Of a DNA stretch of 64,000 nt, positions 27,517 to 37,101 are shown one piece after another (position 1 is the stretch's first letter; the number at the start of each line of letters is the position of its first letter). The DNA comes from Rhodococcus spongiicola. Lineage in GTDB: Bacteria > Actinomycetota > Actinomycetes > Mycobacteriales > Mycobacteriaceae. The notes below the pieces were generated by a model. The model was not told the origin of the DNA. It saw only the letters and a program-made list of their open reading frames with translations, and searched no databases. A program made the translations under genes and the position numbers. Location: positions 682,001 through 746,000 of the forward strand of contig NZ_RKLN01000001.1 of NCBI RefSeq assembly GCF_004011835.1, read 5' to 3'.

Positions 27517-30254
27517 GGCGTGGCTCCTGTCATCTCGCTGTCGTCGTGCGTTCCCAGATAGGCCACCCGCACCCTCTCGTCGGCGGCAACCTCCTGCGGA
27601 ATCCCGTCCGCGATCACCCGGCCGCCTTCGAGGACAACGATCCGGTCGCATGTCGACATCACCAGATCCATGTCGTGCTCGACCAACAACACTGCCGCCC
27701 TGCGGCGGTCCGCGAGCATGCGGATGCCGTCCGCCAACTCGCGGCTCTCCACCTCGTCCAGTCCAGCGGCGGGCTCGTCGAGCAGGACGACCGAGGGACC
27801 TGCCGCGACCGCTCGCGCAATCCCGACGAGTCTTCTTCTCCCATAGGAGAGTTCGCCAGGCATCGCGTCGAGATCGTCTTCGAGCTCGAAGTCGACGACC
27901 GCCGCGGACGCCGTTGCCGAGAAGCGGTGTCGGCCGGGACGGATCAGATCCGTCAGCCATGTCCACCACCGACTGTCGTCCGCGCCGGCATGGATGTTCT
28001 CGGCAACCGTGATGTCCTCGAACAGCTCGAGTGACTGGAACGACCGCCGCATCCCCGCCTTCGAACGCCGTGCGGCGCTCCACTCGATCACGTCGACTTC
28101 GCCGAGCAACACCTGCCCCTTTTCCGGAGCAACGAAGCCGGTGACGGCGTCGATCACGGTGGTCTTGCCGGCGCCGTTCGGGCCGATGAGCCCCACCACC
28201 TGCCCTGGGGCTACTTCGAGGCTCACCCCGTCGACCGCTGTCACACCCCCGAAACGCACCGTGAGACCACGCACCGCGAGCCCGCGCGGCGGTACCGGGT
28301 CGAGATCGAAGTCCCGCACCTCCTGCAGGTCGTGCACGTAACGATGCCGTGGGCGGTCCCGCCGCAACCGACGCTCGACCACGCGACCCACGCGGGAGAG
28401 CATGTCGGCGATGCCGTTCTGATTGGTCAGCAGGATCACGATCAGCACCACGCCACCGACCAACGTCGACACCACCCCGGAGGCCCCGCCGCCCTCGAAC
28501 AGCCGGCTCAGCAGCGCACCTGGAGCGAGCAGCCCGCCGATCACGGCGCCGAGCACATATCCCAGGCCTCCGGAAACGGCCTGCACCACGGCGTTGATCG
28601 ACGCGAAGACGTTGAACTCGAAATAGGTGACGGCAATATTGCGCAGCCCCAACAGGATTCCCGCAGCGGCAGCCAGCCCGGCGGCCAGCGCGAAGGCGTA
28701 GATCTTGACGGCGAACACGCTGATCCCCAGTGACGCGGCGGCGCGCTCGTTGGTGCGCACCGCGATCAGCCGCCGTCCGGTTCGCGAACGCCGCAGGTTC
28801 GCAACCATGAGGGCACACACCACCAGGACGAACAGGCACAGCAGCGCCCACCGCTCGGGGTGGTGGGCGGCCGAAACGTCGAATCCGAGCAGACTCACCG
28901 AGTCGATTCGCACGGCACCCTGCACCCTGTCACCGGTGAACGTGGGGTTGTTGAACACCATCTCCTGGATCGTGAAGCCGAGACCGAGTGTGACGACGGC
29001 AAGATTGACACCTCGCGTCCGCAAGGCCGGGAGCGCGAACAGCACACCTACCAAGATCACCCCGACGATGGCGACCAGCGCGGCAGGGATCAGCGGCCAC
29101 CCCGCCTGCCCGATCAGTCGCGCGGCGACCAGAGCGCCGAGTCCGCCGACGGTGTACTGCGCCAACGACAACTGTCCCGCGAACCCGGACAGCACCACGA
29201 TCGACAGCAGGAACACCGCCGCGGCGATCGTCGCCGTCAGCGACCGCAACCAATCACCGCCCGACCCGACTATCACGCCGATCACGACGACCGCGACAAT
29301 CGCTGCCGGCCAAACGATCCGCCCCGTCCCCAGTCTCGGGAGCCGGTCGGTCACATGGCTGCGCAGCGGCAGTCCCTTCCCGCGTACGACAAGAACGACG
29401 AGGATCACCAGGAACGGAACCGCGCGATTGATGCCTGTGAGCGTTTGCATGCCGAGCAGATCGCGGATGTCGTCCTGATAGAGAACGACGACGCTCTCAC
29501 CCACGCCGAGGAGAAGTCCGCCGAGCAACGTGAGCGGAAACGACCGGAATCCACCGAGTAGCGCGGCCGCGAGGCTCGAGACCGTGACGATGACGACGAA
29601 CGCAGTGGGCGTAAGTCCGGTGAGCGGCGCGACGAGAATGCCCGCTGCGCCCGCCAGCCCGCCGCCGACCGTCCAGGTCAGTGCGGCCAGCCGCTGCGGC
29701 GACCACCCGAGAGCGGCCGTCGCACGCTCGTTCTCGGAGGCGGCCGTGATCGCCAGTCCCACGCGGGTGAAGCGGGTCGCCGCCCACAGCGCCACCGTCG
29801 TTGCCACCGCGATGCCGAGCAGGATCAGACGGTCCTGCTGCACCACGATGCCACCCCAGTGGTAGACGTCGTTCGGCAGGAAGGACCGTACCCGGGTCGA
29901 TTTCGATCCGTAGAACTGCTGGACTCCGGCCTGGAGGATCACCAAGAGCCCGAGTGTCGCGGCGAGTCGGACGATCGGCGCCGCCGTCGCCAGCCAGCGC
30001 AACACCAACTGGTGGAACAGGAATCCGATTCCCGCGACCGCCAGCACGGCCACGACGAACGACGTCAGGAGCGACCAATCATACTCACGCTGAAAGGTTT
30101 CCAGACAGATGTAGGCCGCGACCATCGCCATCGCGCCCTGCGCGAAGTTGACCACGCCCGATCCGCGGTAGACCAGCACCACCCCGTGCGCGAGCAAGGC
30201 GTAGGCTGAGCCGGCGCCGAGCCCGAGGATGGCGAACTGCAGCAGTTCCGTCAT
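27513..30254 (-). CDS. Fused LivH-LivM-LivG: two permeases and one ATPase in one chain
   Basis: 913 residues. Segment 1 (about 1-295) is a LivH-like permease beginning MTELLQFAILGLGAG; segment 2 (about 305-610) is a LivM-like permease with YTVGGLGALVAARL and NLAVVTLGLGF; segment 3 (about 660-913) is a LivG-like ATPase with GPNGAGKTT, a signature reading LSYGRRR, and VVLLDEPAAGLDE. One continuous frame without internal stops. The start at 30254 has GGAGG five bases upstream. A LivM-LivG fusion is known in actinobacteria; the three-part form is less usual. With LivF and the lipoprotein it makes a full importer. Ligand unknown. Confidence 0.9.
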   Translation of the reverse strand: MTELLQFAILGLGAGSAYALLAHGVVLVYRGSGVVNFAQGAMAMVAAYICLETFQREYDWSLLTSFVVAVLAVAGIGFLFHQLVLRWLATAAPIVRLAATLGLLVILQAGVQQFYGSKSTRVRSFLPNDVYHWGGIVVQQDRLILLGIAVATTVALWAATRFTRVGLAITAASENERATAALGWSPQRLAALTWTVGGGLAGAAGILVAPLTGLTPTAFVVIVTVSSLAAALLGGFRSFPLTLLGGLLLGVGESVVVLYQDDIRDLLGMQTLTGINRAVPFLVILVVLVVRGKGLPLRSHVTDRLPRLGTGRIVWPAAIVAVVVIGVIVGSGGDWLRSLTATIAAAVFLLSIVVLSGFAGQLSLAQYTVGGLGALVAARLIGQAGWPLIPAALVAIVGVILVGVLFALPALRTRGVNLAVVTLGLGFTIQEMVFNNPTFTGDRVQGAVRIDSVSLLGFDVSAAHHPERWALLCLFVLVVCALMVANLRRSRTGRRLIAVRTNERAAASLGISVFAVKIYAFALAAGLAAAAGILLGLRNIAVTYFEFNVFASINAVVQAVSGGLGYVLGAVIGGLLAPGALLSRLFEGGGASGVVSTLVGGVVLIVILLTNQNGIADMLSRVGRVVERRLRRDRPRHRYVHDLQEVRDFDLDPVPPRGLAVRGLTVRFGGVTAVDGVSLEVAPGQVVGLIGPNGAGKTTVIDAVTGFVAPEKGQVLLGEVDVIEWSAARRSKAGMRRSFQSLELFEDITVAENIHAGADDSRWWTWLTDLIRPGRHRFSATASAAVVDFELEDDLDAMPGELSYGRRRLVGIARAVAAGPSVVLLDEPAAGLDEVESRELADGIRMLADRRRAAVLLVEHDMDLVMSTCDRIVVLEGGRVIADGIPQEVAADERVRVAYLGTHDDSEMTGATP

Positions 30255-30273
30255 GCGAACCTCCGGGGAGACC

Positions 30274-30308
30274 GGTGCGGGCCCGGTTCGCTGGGCCGGA
30301 CCCGCACC
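30274..30308 (-). terminator. Hairpin between the binding-protein gene and the permease fusion
   Basis: Stem GGTGCGGG/CCCGCACC (30274-30281 and 30301-30308) extended by an inner CCGG/CCGG after one mismatch. Lies between the binding-protein stop and the fusion-gene start; probably lowers read-through or protects the 3' end so that the binding protein is made in excess. Confidence 0.55.
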
Positions 30309-30315
30309 ATCAGGG

Positions 30316-31536
30316 CTACTGGGTACGCAGGTCGAACATGTTCGGGTCGGTGACCACGACGTCACCGTCGAAGGTCATCTTGTACATCATCGTGTTGGAC
30401 ACCCTCTGGAAGATGCCGAACGGCTCCACCGCATTCGGAGTCCAGGCCGGCACCAGATCGAGCATGTCAATGTCCTGTGCGTTCTCGAATCCCTGCATGA
30501 CCGTGGTCGAGTCGATGGTCTCCAGCGTCGAGGCGATCTCACCGAATGCGCGGACCGAGAGCCACGAGAAGATCTCGGTGCCGTTCAGATTCTGTCGTTC
30601 GAGATCCTCGCTACCCGCGGCGCGCATGTCGTCGAGGAACGGCACCAGACCGGGGAAGTCGTCGGTGCTCGACGACGGTGCGGGCACCGGACTCGTGTAG
30701 ATCGCCGACGTCGCGAAGGTGCCGAGGTTCAGCAGGTCTTCCTCCGTGAAGCCGGTTGCGGCCAGCGCGAATCCGAGATCGGAGCCCAGCTGCTCGAACG
30801 CGTCGGCGATCTGGTTCGCCTCGGTGGCCGGGAGCGCCATGATCACGCCCTGCGCGTCATTGCGCTCGGCCGCGGCAATGAACTGTGTGTAGTCGGTCGC
30901 TCCCGCACCGACCGCCACCTCGTTGACGATCTGGGCGCCCTTGGCTTGGACCGCCGGGCCCAGCAGCTGGTTGAGCATCGCCGCGACCGGTGAGTCGGGA
31001 CGCATCAATGTCAGCTTGGTCTTGTCCTGCGACACCAGCGCATCGACGTTCGCGTAGAGGGTCAGCAGCGATCCCGCGAACGGTGTGAACACATTGGGCG
31101 TGGAGAAGTCCGCGATGGCCATGGGGTTCATGCCGATCCGCGGGATTCCGGCCGTCGCGAGAATCTCGGACACCGAATCCGGCGAGGCCGGTGTGAAGTC
31201 CGCGAGCGTCGCGGTCACCCCCTCGCTGACCATCTTGTTTGCACAGTCGACTTCCTTGTTCGGATCACCCATCGAGTCACACTGGATCAACTCGAGCGGA
31301 CGCCCGGATACACCGCCGCGGGAATTGAACGCCTCGATCGACGCCGTCATGCCGGCAGCCTGGCTCGCGACGGACAGGCCCCCGGCCTCGATCGAGAGGA
31401 TCTGGCCGACCTTGATGGGCTCGCCGGTCGCGGCGTTCATTGGCGTTGCCTCGGAGCCGTCGCTGGCGCAACCCGAGGCCACGAGACCGACGGCAGCGAA
31501 GGCTGCGATGGCCGGAGCAAGGGTCTTCAGTTTCAC
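30316..31536 (-). CDS. Branched-chain amino acid-type ABC transporter binding lipoprotein
   Basis: 406 residues. Signal peptide with lipobox VASGC (Cys about residue 23), then a LivK-like periplasmic-binding protein type I fold starting at IKVGQILSIEAGG. Captures ligand outside the cell for the LivHMG-LivF importer. The GTG at 31536 has AAGGA at good spacing and gives a normal signal peptide; the frame is open to 31596. First gene of the leftward operon. Confidence 0.9.
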   Translation of the reverse strand: MKLKTLAPAIAAFAAVGLVASGCASDGSEATPMNAATGEPIKVGQILSIEAGGLSVASQAAGMTASIEAFNSRGGVSGRPLELIQCDSMGDPNKEVDCANKMVSEGVTATLADFTPASPDSVSEILATAGIPRIGMNPMAIADFSTPNVFTPFAGSLLTLYANVDALVSQDKTKLTLMRPDSPVAAMLNQLLGPAVQAKGAQIVNEVAVGAGATDYTQFIAAAERNDAQGVIMALPATEANQIADAFEQLGSDLGFALAATGFTEEDLLNLGTFATSAIYTSPVPAPSSSTDDFPGLVPFLDDMRAAGSEDLERQNLNGTEIFSWLSVRAFGEIASTLETIDSTTVMQGFENAQDIDMLDLVPAWTPNAVEPFGIFQRVSNTMMYKMTFDGDVVVTDPNMFDLRTQ

Positions 31537-31814
31537 GTGATGTCCTTCCCGGTGGGCACTGCACTTCCGGACCGGGCACCCCGACTCGAACCACACGCCG
31601 TCCCCCCTCGGCGCCGCCTGGTGCCCTTCCGACTTGACGCAGGAGCGTAGTTAAAGATCGAGCAATGTTTGGGCGATTCGGACAATTGCCTGCATGTCGC
31701 CGGTGGCCATGAGGGCGTGGAACATCCACCGACGCCTAGCGCACCTGTGGTTACCTTTCCCACAGGAACCCGTCTCAGCCGCCGAGCTCCATGGAAGCGG
31801 GGGATGATCGAGAG

Positions 31815-32837
31815 ATGATTGACCAGCGCACGGCCCGCAACATGGCCCGGGTCTTCGCGGCATTCTGCGGCGCGCTGGGCGCGGCCGGACTGATCGCGTC
31901 CATGATTGCTGTGGACGAACGCTTCCCCGTCCTGCTGGCCGCGATGACCCCGACGCTGCTCGTCGTTGCCCTCGTCGGCGCCGTTGTCGCCGCGTTGGCC
32001 AAGGAGTGGGCCGTCCAGGCGGCCTGTCTCGCCGTCTGCGCGGTCGGCGCGGCTGCGCTCGCCCCCCTCTACATCCCGGGGGCCGGCGGCATCGATCCCG
32101 CCGAAGCCACCGGTCCCACGGTTCGTCTCATGCAAGCCAACATCAAAGTGGGACAAGCGGATCCCGTCGACCTGGTTGAAACGGTTCGCGGCCGCGAAGT
32201 GGACATTCTCACTGTGCAGGAGATCACCGACGAGTCGGTAGACGGGTTGCGCGCGGCCGGACTCGGCGAGCTGCTGCCACATCAGTTCGTCGTCTCCGAC
32301 AGCCCCGACGGGTTGGGTGGCGCGATCTACAGTCGCTTCCCGCTGTCGAATACCCGTGAGCTCACGGGGTACCTGTCGGCGAATCTCACTGCGGACGTCG
32401 ACGTAGGGCTCGAGGAATCTCTTGCCCTCATCGCGGTCCACCCCGCACCCGCCGTCCTCTTCCCCGCCCGGATGTGGGCCGCAGAACTACGGGGTGTGCA
32501 CAGCGAGATGACAGCGAACACCTTGCGTGACAACGTCGTCGTGAGCGGAGATTTCAACGCGAGCTACCCACAGCGTCAGTACCGGGACCTGCTCACCGAC
32601 GGCTATGTCGACGCCGCCGACCAGGTGGGCGCCGGATTAGTGCCGACCATGCCGGCCAACAGGTGGTTTCCCGCCGTGACCGGCATCGACCGCATCATCA
32701 CCAAGGGCGCCGTCGTGACCAGCCTCGAGCGCATCGAGATCGTCGGATCCGATCATCACGGCCTGGTGGCCGACATCCGGTTGCGTGATCCCGCAGATCC
32801 CGGTGCCGTGACACCGCCCACGATCGTGCGGCCGTGA
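31815..32837 (+). CDS. Membrane-anchored endonuclease/exonuclease/phosphatase family protein
   Basis: 340 residues. Three N-terminal membrane helices (about 10-85) followed by an EEP domain: LMQANIKVG, ILTVQEITDES (metal Glu), SGDFNASY (Asp/Asn) and GSDHHGLVADI (catalytic Asp-His). Acts on phosphodiester or phosphomonoester bonds, probably outside the membrane; substrate unknown. The start is uncertain: ATG 31791 is also possible. Converges on pstB. Confidence 0.82.
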   Translation: MIDQRTARNMARVFAAFCGALGAAGLIASMIAVDERFPVLLAAMTPTLLVVALVGAVVAALAKEWAVQAACLAVCAVGAAALAPLYIPGAGGIDPAEATGPTVRLMQANIKVGQADPVDLVETVRGREVDILTVQEITDESVDGLRAAGLGELLPHQFVVSDSPDGLGGAIYSRFPLSNTRELTGYLSANLTADVDVGLEESLALIAVHPAPAVLFPARMWAAELRGVHSEMTANTLRDNVVVSGDFNASYPQRQYRDLLTDGYVDAADQVGAGLVPTMPANRWFPAVTGIDRIITKGAVVTSLERIEIVGSDHHGLVADIRLRDPADPGAVTPPTIVRP

Positions 32838-32862
32838 CACAGCCCCGCGATCAGGCGGCCGC

Positions 32863-33639
32863 TCAGCCGAATCGGCCCGAGATGTAGTCCTCGGTCGCCT
32901 TCTTGGAGGGGTTCGAGAAGATCTTCTCGGTGTCGTCGATCTCGACCAGCCGACCCGGCTTACCGGTGGCCTCGAGGTTGAAGAACGCCGTCTGGTCACT
33001 CACACGCGCAGCCTGCTGCATGTTGTGCGTGACGATGACGATCGTGAAGTCCTGCTTGAGTTCGGTGATGAGGTCCTCGATCGCGATCGTCGAGATCGGA
33101 TCCAGCGCCGAACACGGCTCGTCCATCAGCAGCACGTCGGGTGAGACCGCGGTGGCACGTGCGATGCACAGGCGCTGCTGCTGACCACCGGACAGGCCAC
33201 CGCCCGGCTTGTCGAGACGATCCTTGACCTCGTTCCACAGGTTCGCGCCCCGCAGCGACCGCTCGGCAATCTCGTCGAGCTTCTTCTTGTCGCGCACGCC
33301 CTGGAGCTTGAGCCCCGCCACCACGTTGTCGCGGATCGACATCGTCGGGAACGGGTTGGGACGCTGGAACACCATGCCGATCGTCTTGCGCACACCCACC
33401 GGGTCGACATTGGAGCCGTAGATGTCCTCTCCGTCGAGCAGGACCGAGCCCTCGACTCGGGCACCTGGCGTCACCTCGTGCATGCGGTTGAGCGACCGCA
33501 GCACCGTCGACTTGCCGCAGCCCGACGGACCGATGAACGCGGTGACACTGCGCGGGGGGACCGACAGCCCGACATCGGCGACGGCGTGGAACTTGCCGTA
33601 GTAGATGTTGACGTCCTTGAGATCCAGACGCTTGGCCAT
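32863..33639 (-). CDS. pstB: Phosphate ABC transporter ATPase
   Basis: 258 residues, normal PstB length. Walker [10 protein letters not shown], signature LSGGQQQRL, Walker [15 protein letters not shown]-loop VTHNM. Hydrolyses ATP to drive high-affinity phosphate import by PstSCAB. Last gene of the leftward pstSCAB operon; about 95 bases separate it from pstA. Confidence 0.97.
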   Translation of the reverse strand: MAKRLDLKDVNIYYGKFHAVADVGLSVPPRSVTAFIGPSGCGKSTVLRSLNRMHEVTPGARVEGSVLLDGEDIYGSNVDPVGVRKTIGMVFQRPNPFPTMSIRDNVVAGLKLQGVRDKKKLDEIAERSLRGANLWNEVKDRLDKPGGGLSGGQQQRLCIARATAVSPDVLLMDEPCSALDPISTIAIEDLITELKQDFTIVIVTHNMQQAARVSDQTAFFNLEATGKPGRLVEIDDTEKIFSNPSKKATEDYISGRFG

Positions 33640-33734
33640 TCAACGGCTCCCTAGTGGTGTGGGCGTTAGCTCGAGTATCAACTGACAGGGTTCGGGACGT
33701 GGGCCGATCGGTCCGATCGACGCGGTTTCGGTAC

Positions 33735-34640
33735 TCACTGTTTGCGCACCGACGTGAAGTGACCGATCACCTTCGCGATCACATTGAGGAGCGCGATCAG
33801 CAGGATCAGGGTCAGCGCCGCGCCCCAGATCCGGTTGGAGCCGGCATCGGTCGGGTTGTTCATCTCCGCGACCATCACACCCGGCAGGGTGCCCATCTCC
33901 CCACCGAACAGGTCGAAGTTGATGAATGGGGCGTAGCCGACCAGGATCAGCAGCGGAGCGGTCTCACCGAGCACACGGGCCAGGGCCAGCATGACACCGG
34001 TGATGATGCCCGGCAGCGCGGTCGGAACGACGATGCGCGCGATGGTCTTCCACTTCGGTACGCCCAGTGCGTACGACGCCTCCCGCAGGTCGGTCGGCAC
34101 GACCCGCAACATCTCCTCGGTGCTGCGGACCACCACCGGAACCATCAGCAACACCAGGGCGAGGGACACTGCGAACGCCGACTTCGGGAAGCCGAAGGTC
34201 GCGATCCACAGCGCGTAGATGAACAGGGCTGCGACTATCGACGGGACACCCGAGAGGATGTCCACCATGAAGGTCGTGAGTTTGCCGAGACGCGAGTTGC
34301 CTGCGTACTCAACGAGGTAGACGGCTACGAACAGGCCGAGCGGAACAGCCAGGATCGCGCACACGAGTCCCTGCATGAGGGTGCCGACGAGGGCGTGGTA
34401 GACACCGCCACCCATGGCGGAGGCGGACAGTCCGCTGAACGAGTTCGTGAACCACGTCTGCGACGTGATGGCCGGCAAGCCCTCGACGACAACTGTCCAC
34501 AGCACCCACACGAGCGGCACGAGTGCGACGACGACAGACAGAGAAACGAGGATCGTCGCGGTGAGATCGGTGACTCGGCGCCGGATCCCGACGCCCTGGA
34601 ACGCGGGCGCCTTGATCGGCTTGTCGAGAACGCTGGTCAT
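33735..34640 (-). CDS. pstA: Phosphate ABC transporter permease PstA
   Basis: 301 residues with six membrane helices and the ABC-permease EAA loop (REASYALGVPKWKTIARIVVPTA). Forms the channel with PstC. Starts three bases after the pstC stop. Confidence 0.96.
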   Translation of the reverse strand: MTSVLDKPIKAPAFQGVGIRRRVTDLTATILVSLSVVVALVPLVWVLWTVVVEGLPAITSQTWFTNSFSGLSASAMGGGVYHALVGTLMQGLVCAILAVPLGLFVAVYLVEYAGNSRLGKLTTFMVDILSGVPSIVAALFIYALWIATFGFPKSAFAVSLALVLLMVPVVVRSTEEMLRVVPTDLREASYALGVPKWKTIARIVVPTALPGIITGVMLALARVLGETAPLLILVGYAPFINFDLFGGEMGTLPGVMVAEMNNPTDAGSNRIWGAALTLILLIALLNVIAKVIGHFTSVRKQ

Positions 34641-34643
34641 CGG

Positions 34644-35696
34644 TCAGTCTCGCTTTCCTGCGATCGCGGCGCGGGCGGCCGCATTGACCACGAAGGTGAG
34701 CACGAAGAGGACCAGACCGGCGGCGATGTAGGCGCCCGCCTGGATGTCGTTGTTGAACTCGGCGTATCCGAGCGCGATCTTGGAGGCGATCGTCGAGCCG
34801 GAATCGTTGAGCGAGAGCCATGTCGCCGGTATCGAGGTGGTCCGCAGGATCATGTACAGCGCCATCGTCTCACCCAATGCGCGCCCGAGGCCCAGCATCG
34901 ATCCGCTGATGTAGCCGGACTTACCGAACGGAATGATCGTGGTGCGCACCACTTCCCAGCGGGTGGCTCCGAGCGCGAGCGCCGCCTCGATGTGCGACTT
35001 GGGAGTTTGTGCGAAAACCTCGCGAGTGACCGCCGTGATGACGGGCAAGATCATCACCGCCAACACGATGCCGGCGGTGAAGACGGTGCCGCCGGCGTCG
35101 ATCGAACCGGAACCGTCCGCAAAGAAGGGGATCCAGCCGAGCTGCTCGTTGAGCCACATCGCGACCGGCGCGGCGGCGGGCGCGAACACCAGCAGACCCC
35201 ACAGGCCGTAGACGATGGACGGCACCGCGGCGAGCAGATCAATCGCGTATGCGAGAGGTCGCGCGAGGCGCGGCGGCGCGTACTCCGTGAGGAAGATCGC
35301 GATACCCAACGCGACCGGCATCGCGAGGATGAGCGCAAACACCGAAACCTTCACCGTCGTGATGAACAGGTCCATGACGCCGAACGCCATGTCGTCGATG
35401 TTCGTGGTTTCCCACACCCGACTGGTGAGGAAGTTGGCCTCGTTGCGCTGGAGCGCGGGGACCGCGCGCCAGACCAAGAAGACGCCAACCGCCGCGACGA
35501 GCAGTGTGACGAAGGCCGCAGACCCCGACGCTAGTGACCCGAAGATTCGGTCCGCAGGACGCGTGACCGTCTTGCTCTTCGTTGCTTGTGAAGATGTGAT
35601 CGGGGCCTCCGGAATGCCGCTCGGACCGCCCACCTCGGCCCCGCGGTCCGCGGGGCCGCTGGCGCGTGGTGTCGACTGTGTACTCGCGTCAGTCAT
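34644..35696 (-). CDS. pstC: Phosphate ABC transporter permease PstC
   Basis: 350 residues. A Thr/Ser/Pro-rich cytoplasmic N-terminus of about 45 residues, then six helices and the permease loop EAALALGATRWEVVRTTI. Partner of PstA. Lies 60 bases downstream of pstS, which is normally the strongest-expressed gene of the operon. Confidence 0.96.
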   Translation of the reverse strand: MTDASTQSTPRASGPADRGAEVGGPSGIPEAPITSSQATKSKTVTRPADRIFGSLASGSAAFVTLLVAAVGVFLVWRAVPALQRNEANFLTSRVWETTNIDDMAFGVMDLFITTVKVSVFALILAMPVALGIAIFLTEYAPPRLARPLAYAIDLLAAVPSIVYGLWGLLVFAPAAAPVAMWLNEQLGWIPFFADGSGSIDAGGTVFTAGIVLAVMILPVITAVTREVFAQTPKSHIEAALALGATRWEVVRTTIIPFGKSGYISGSMLGLGRALGETMALYMILRTTSIPATWLSLNDSGSTIASKIALGYAEFNNDIQAGAYIAAGLVLFVLTFVVNAAARAAIAGKRD

Positions 35697-35756
35697 CTGC
35701 GCTCATATTTCTCTGTCCGAATATAGACGGGCGGTCCGAGGGTTGATAATTCGAGA

Positions 35757-36875
35757 TCAGCCGATGGCCGCGATCGACTCGTCGAGCTTGGCAACGAACG
35801 ATTCCGGCAGCGGCACGTACCCCTGCTCACCCAGGGTCTGCTGGCCCTCGTTCGCGGCGCTGGTCAGGAACGACTTCACCGCAGCAGAGGTTTCGGCGTC
35901 GTAGCCGGCAGAGCACACGATCTCGTAGGTCGCCAGGACGAGCGGGTAGGCGCCGGCCTCGGTGGTGCCGTAGATCGACGTCAGGTCGAGCGTCATGTCA
36001 CCCGTGCCCGAGCCCGCGAACGCCGCGTCCTCGATGGCCTTCGACGCTGTCTCCAGCGACAGCTCCACCGGGCCGGATCCGGTGTCGATCTGCGCGGCCG
36101 GCAGGTTCTGCTGATCGGCGAACGACTTCTCGACGTAGGTGATCGAACCGGGATCGGACGAGACGGCCTGCGCGACACCAGCCGAGCCCTTGGCACCTTC
36201 ACCGACACCACCCACGAAGTCCGAGCCCGCGCCGGCGGTCCATGCACCGTTGGACGCGGCCATCAGGTACTTCTGGAAGTTGTCGGTGGTGCCCGAGGAG
36301 TCGGAACGGGAGATCGGGCTGATCTCCTCGTCCGGCAGCGCAGCATCGGGGTTGAGCGCGGCGATGGCCGGATCATTCCATCGCGTGATTCCACCGTTGA
36401 AGATCTGTGCAATGGTCTCGCCGCTGAGTACCAGGTCGTCGACGCCGTCGAGGTTGTACGCGAGCGCGACCGGACCGAACACCAGGGGCAGGTTCCATGG
36501 GTCATTGCCCGCGCAGCGCTCCTTGGCCAGTTCGGCCTGCTCCCCCGAGATGGCGGAGTCGGAGCCCGCGAAGTCGACCTGGTCCGCAATGAACTGCGTG
36601 CGACCGTCTCCGGAGCCGCTGGGGTTGTAGGCGACGTTGACGGACGCGCCCTTCTGCTGGCAGGCTGCGATGTAGCTGGAGGTGAACTGGTCCATCGCGT
36701 TCTTCTGCGCGGACGAGCCTGCCCCGGAGAGCCTTTCCTTACCCTCGCACGACGCCTCCGATGCGGAGGTGTCGACGGTCGACGATCCAGCGTTGTTGTC
36801 GCTGCCGCACGCCGCCAGGGTCATGGCGCCGACGGCCACCACTCCGAGTAGTGCGCCGTTTCGCTTGAGGTTCAC
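35757..36875 (-). CDS. pstS: Phosphate-binding lipoprotein PstS
   Basis: 372 residues. Lipoprotein signal with lipobox LAACGSD (Cys about residue 23); phosphate-site loops GAGSSAQ, SGSGDGRTQF, GSDSAI and RSDSSGTT are all present. Binds orthophosphate at the cell surface and passes it to PstCA. First gene of the pst operon, with a PHO box about 134-155 bases upstream. Confidence 0.97.
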   Translation of the reverse strand: MNLKRNGALLGVVAVGAMTLAACGSDNNAGSSTVDTSASEASCEGKERLSGAGSSAQKNAMDQFTSSYIAACQQKGASVNVAYNPSGSGDGRTQFIADQVDFAGSDSAISGEQAELAKERCAGNDPWNLPLVFGPVALAYNLDGVDDLVLSGETIAQIFNGGITRWNDPAIAALNPDAALPDEEISPISRSDSSGTTDNFQKYLMAASNGAWTAGAGSDFVGGVGEGAKGSAGVAQAVSSDPGSITYVEKSFADQQNLPAAQIDTGSGPVELSLETASKAIEDAAFAGSGTGDMTLDLTSIYGTTEAGAYPLVLATYEIVCSAGYDAETSAAVKSFLTSAANEGQQTLGEQGYVPLPESFVAKLDESIAAIG

Positions 36876-37008
36876 CCTTGTCCTCCGCTGTTCTAGCGTC
36901 TCGCCCGCAATCGGGCGGCATGGAGGTGCGGGCCGTACATGTCCGCACCGGGCAGCCCTGCGCTACCCAGCCCAGAAACTAAGGAACCGCGGTAGCCAGT
37001 TGGGCCCT

Positions 37009-37030
37009 GTCCGGTGAACGGGAGATGAAC
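37009..37030 (-). promoter_or_regulatory. PHO box upstream of pstS
   Basis: On the minus strand, GTTCATCTCCC (37020-37030) directly followed by GTTCACCGGAC (37009-37019): two contiguous 11-base units, both beginning GTTCAY. Same arrangement as at phoU. Expected target of a PhoP/RegX3-type response regulator. Confidence 0.72.
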
Positions 37031-37101
37031 ACCCCAGGGGAATTTCGCGACCTACGTCACACAGGCGGCCACACCAATCAGTCAGGCCCCGACGCGCGCG
37101 A

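Noticed and set aside
27517-28851. Upstream extension of the livF reading frame
   Set aside because: This part is an out-of-frame reading of the livG/livM region; livF starts at the ATG overlapping the fusion gene's stop.
33654-35534. 626-residue open frame on the plus strand
   Set aside because: Antisense to pstA and pstC; composition (Arg, Asp, Gln, His-rich) is typical of GC-rich shadow frames and no domain is visible.
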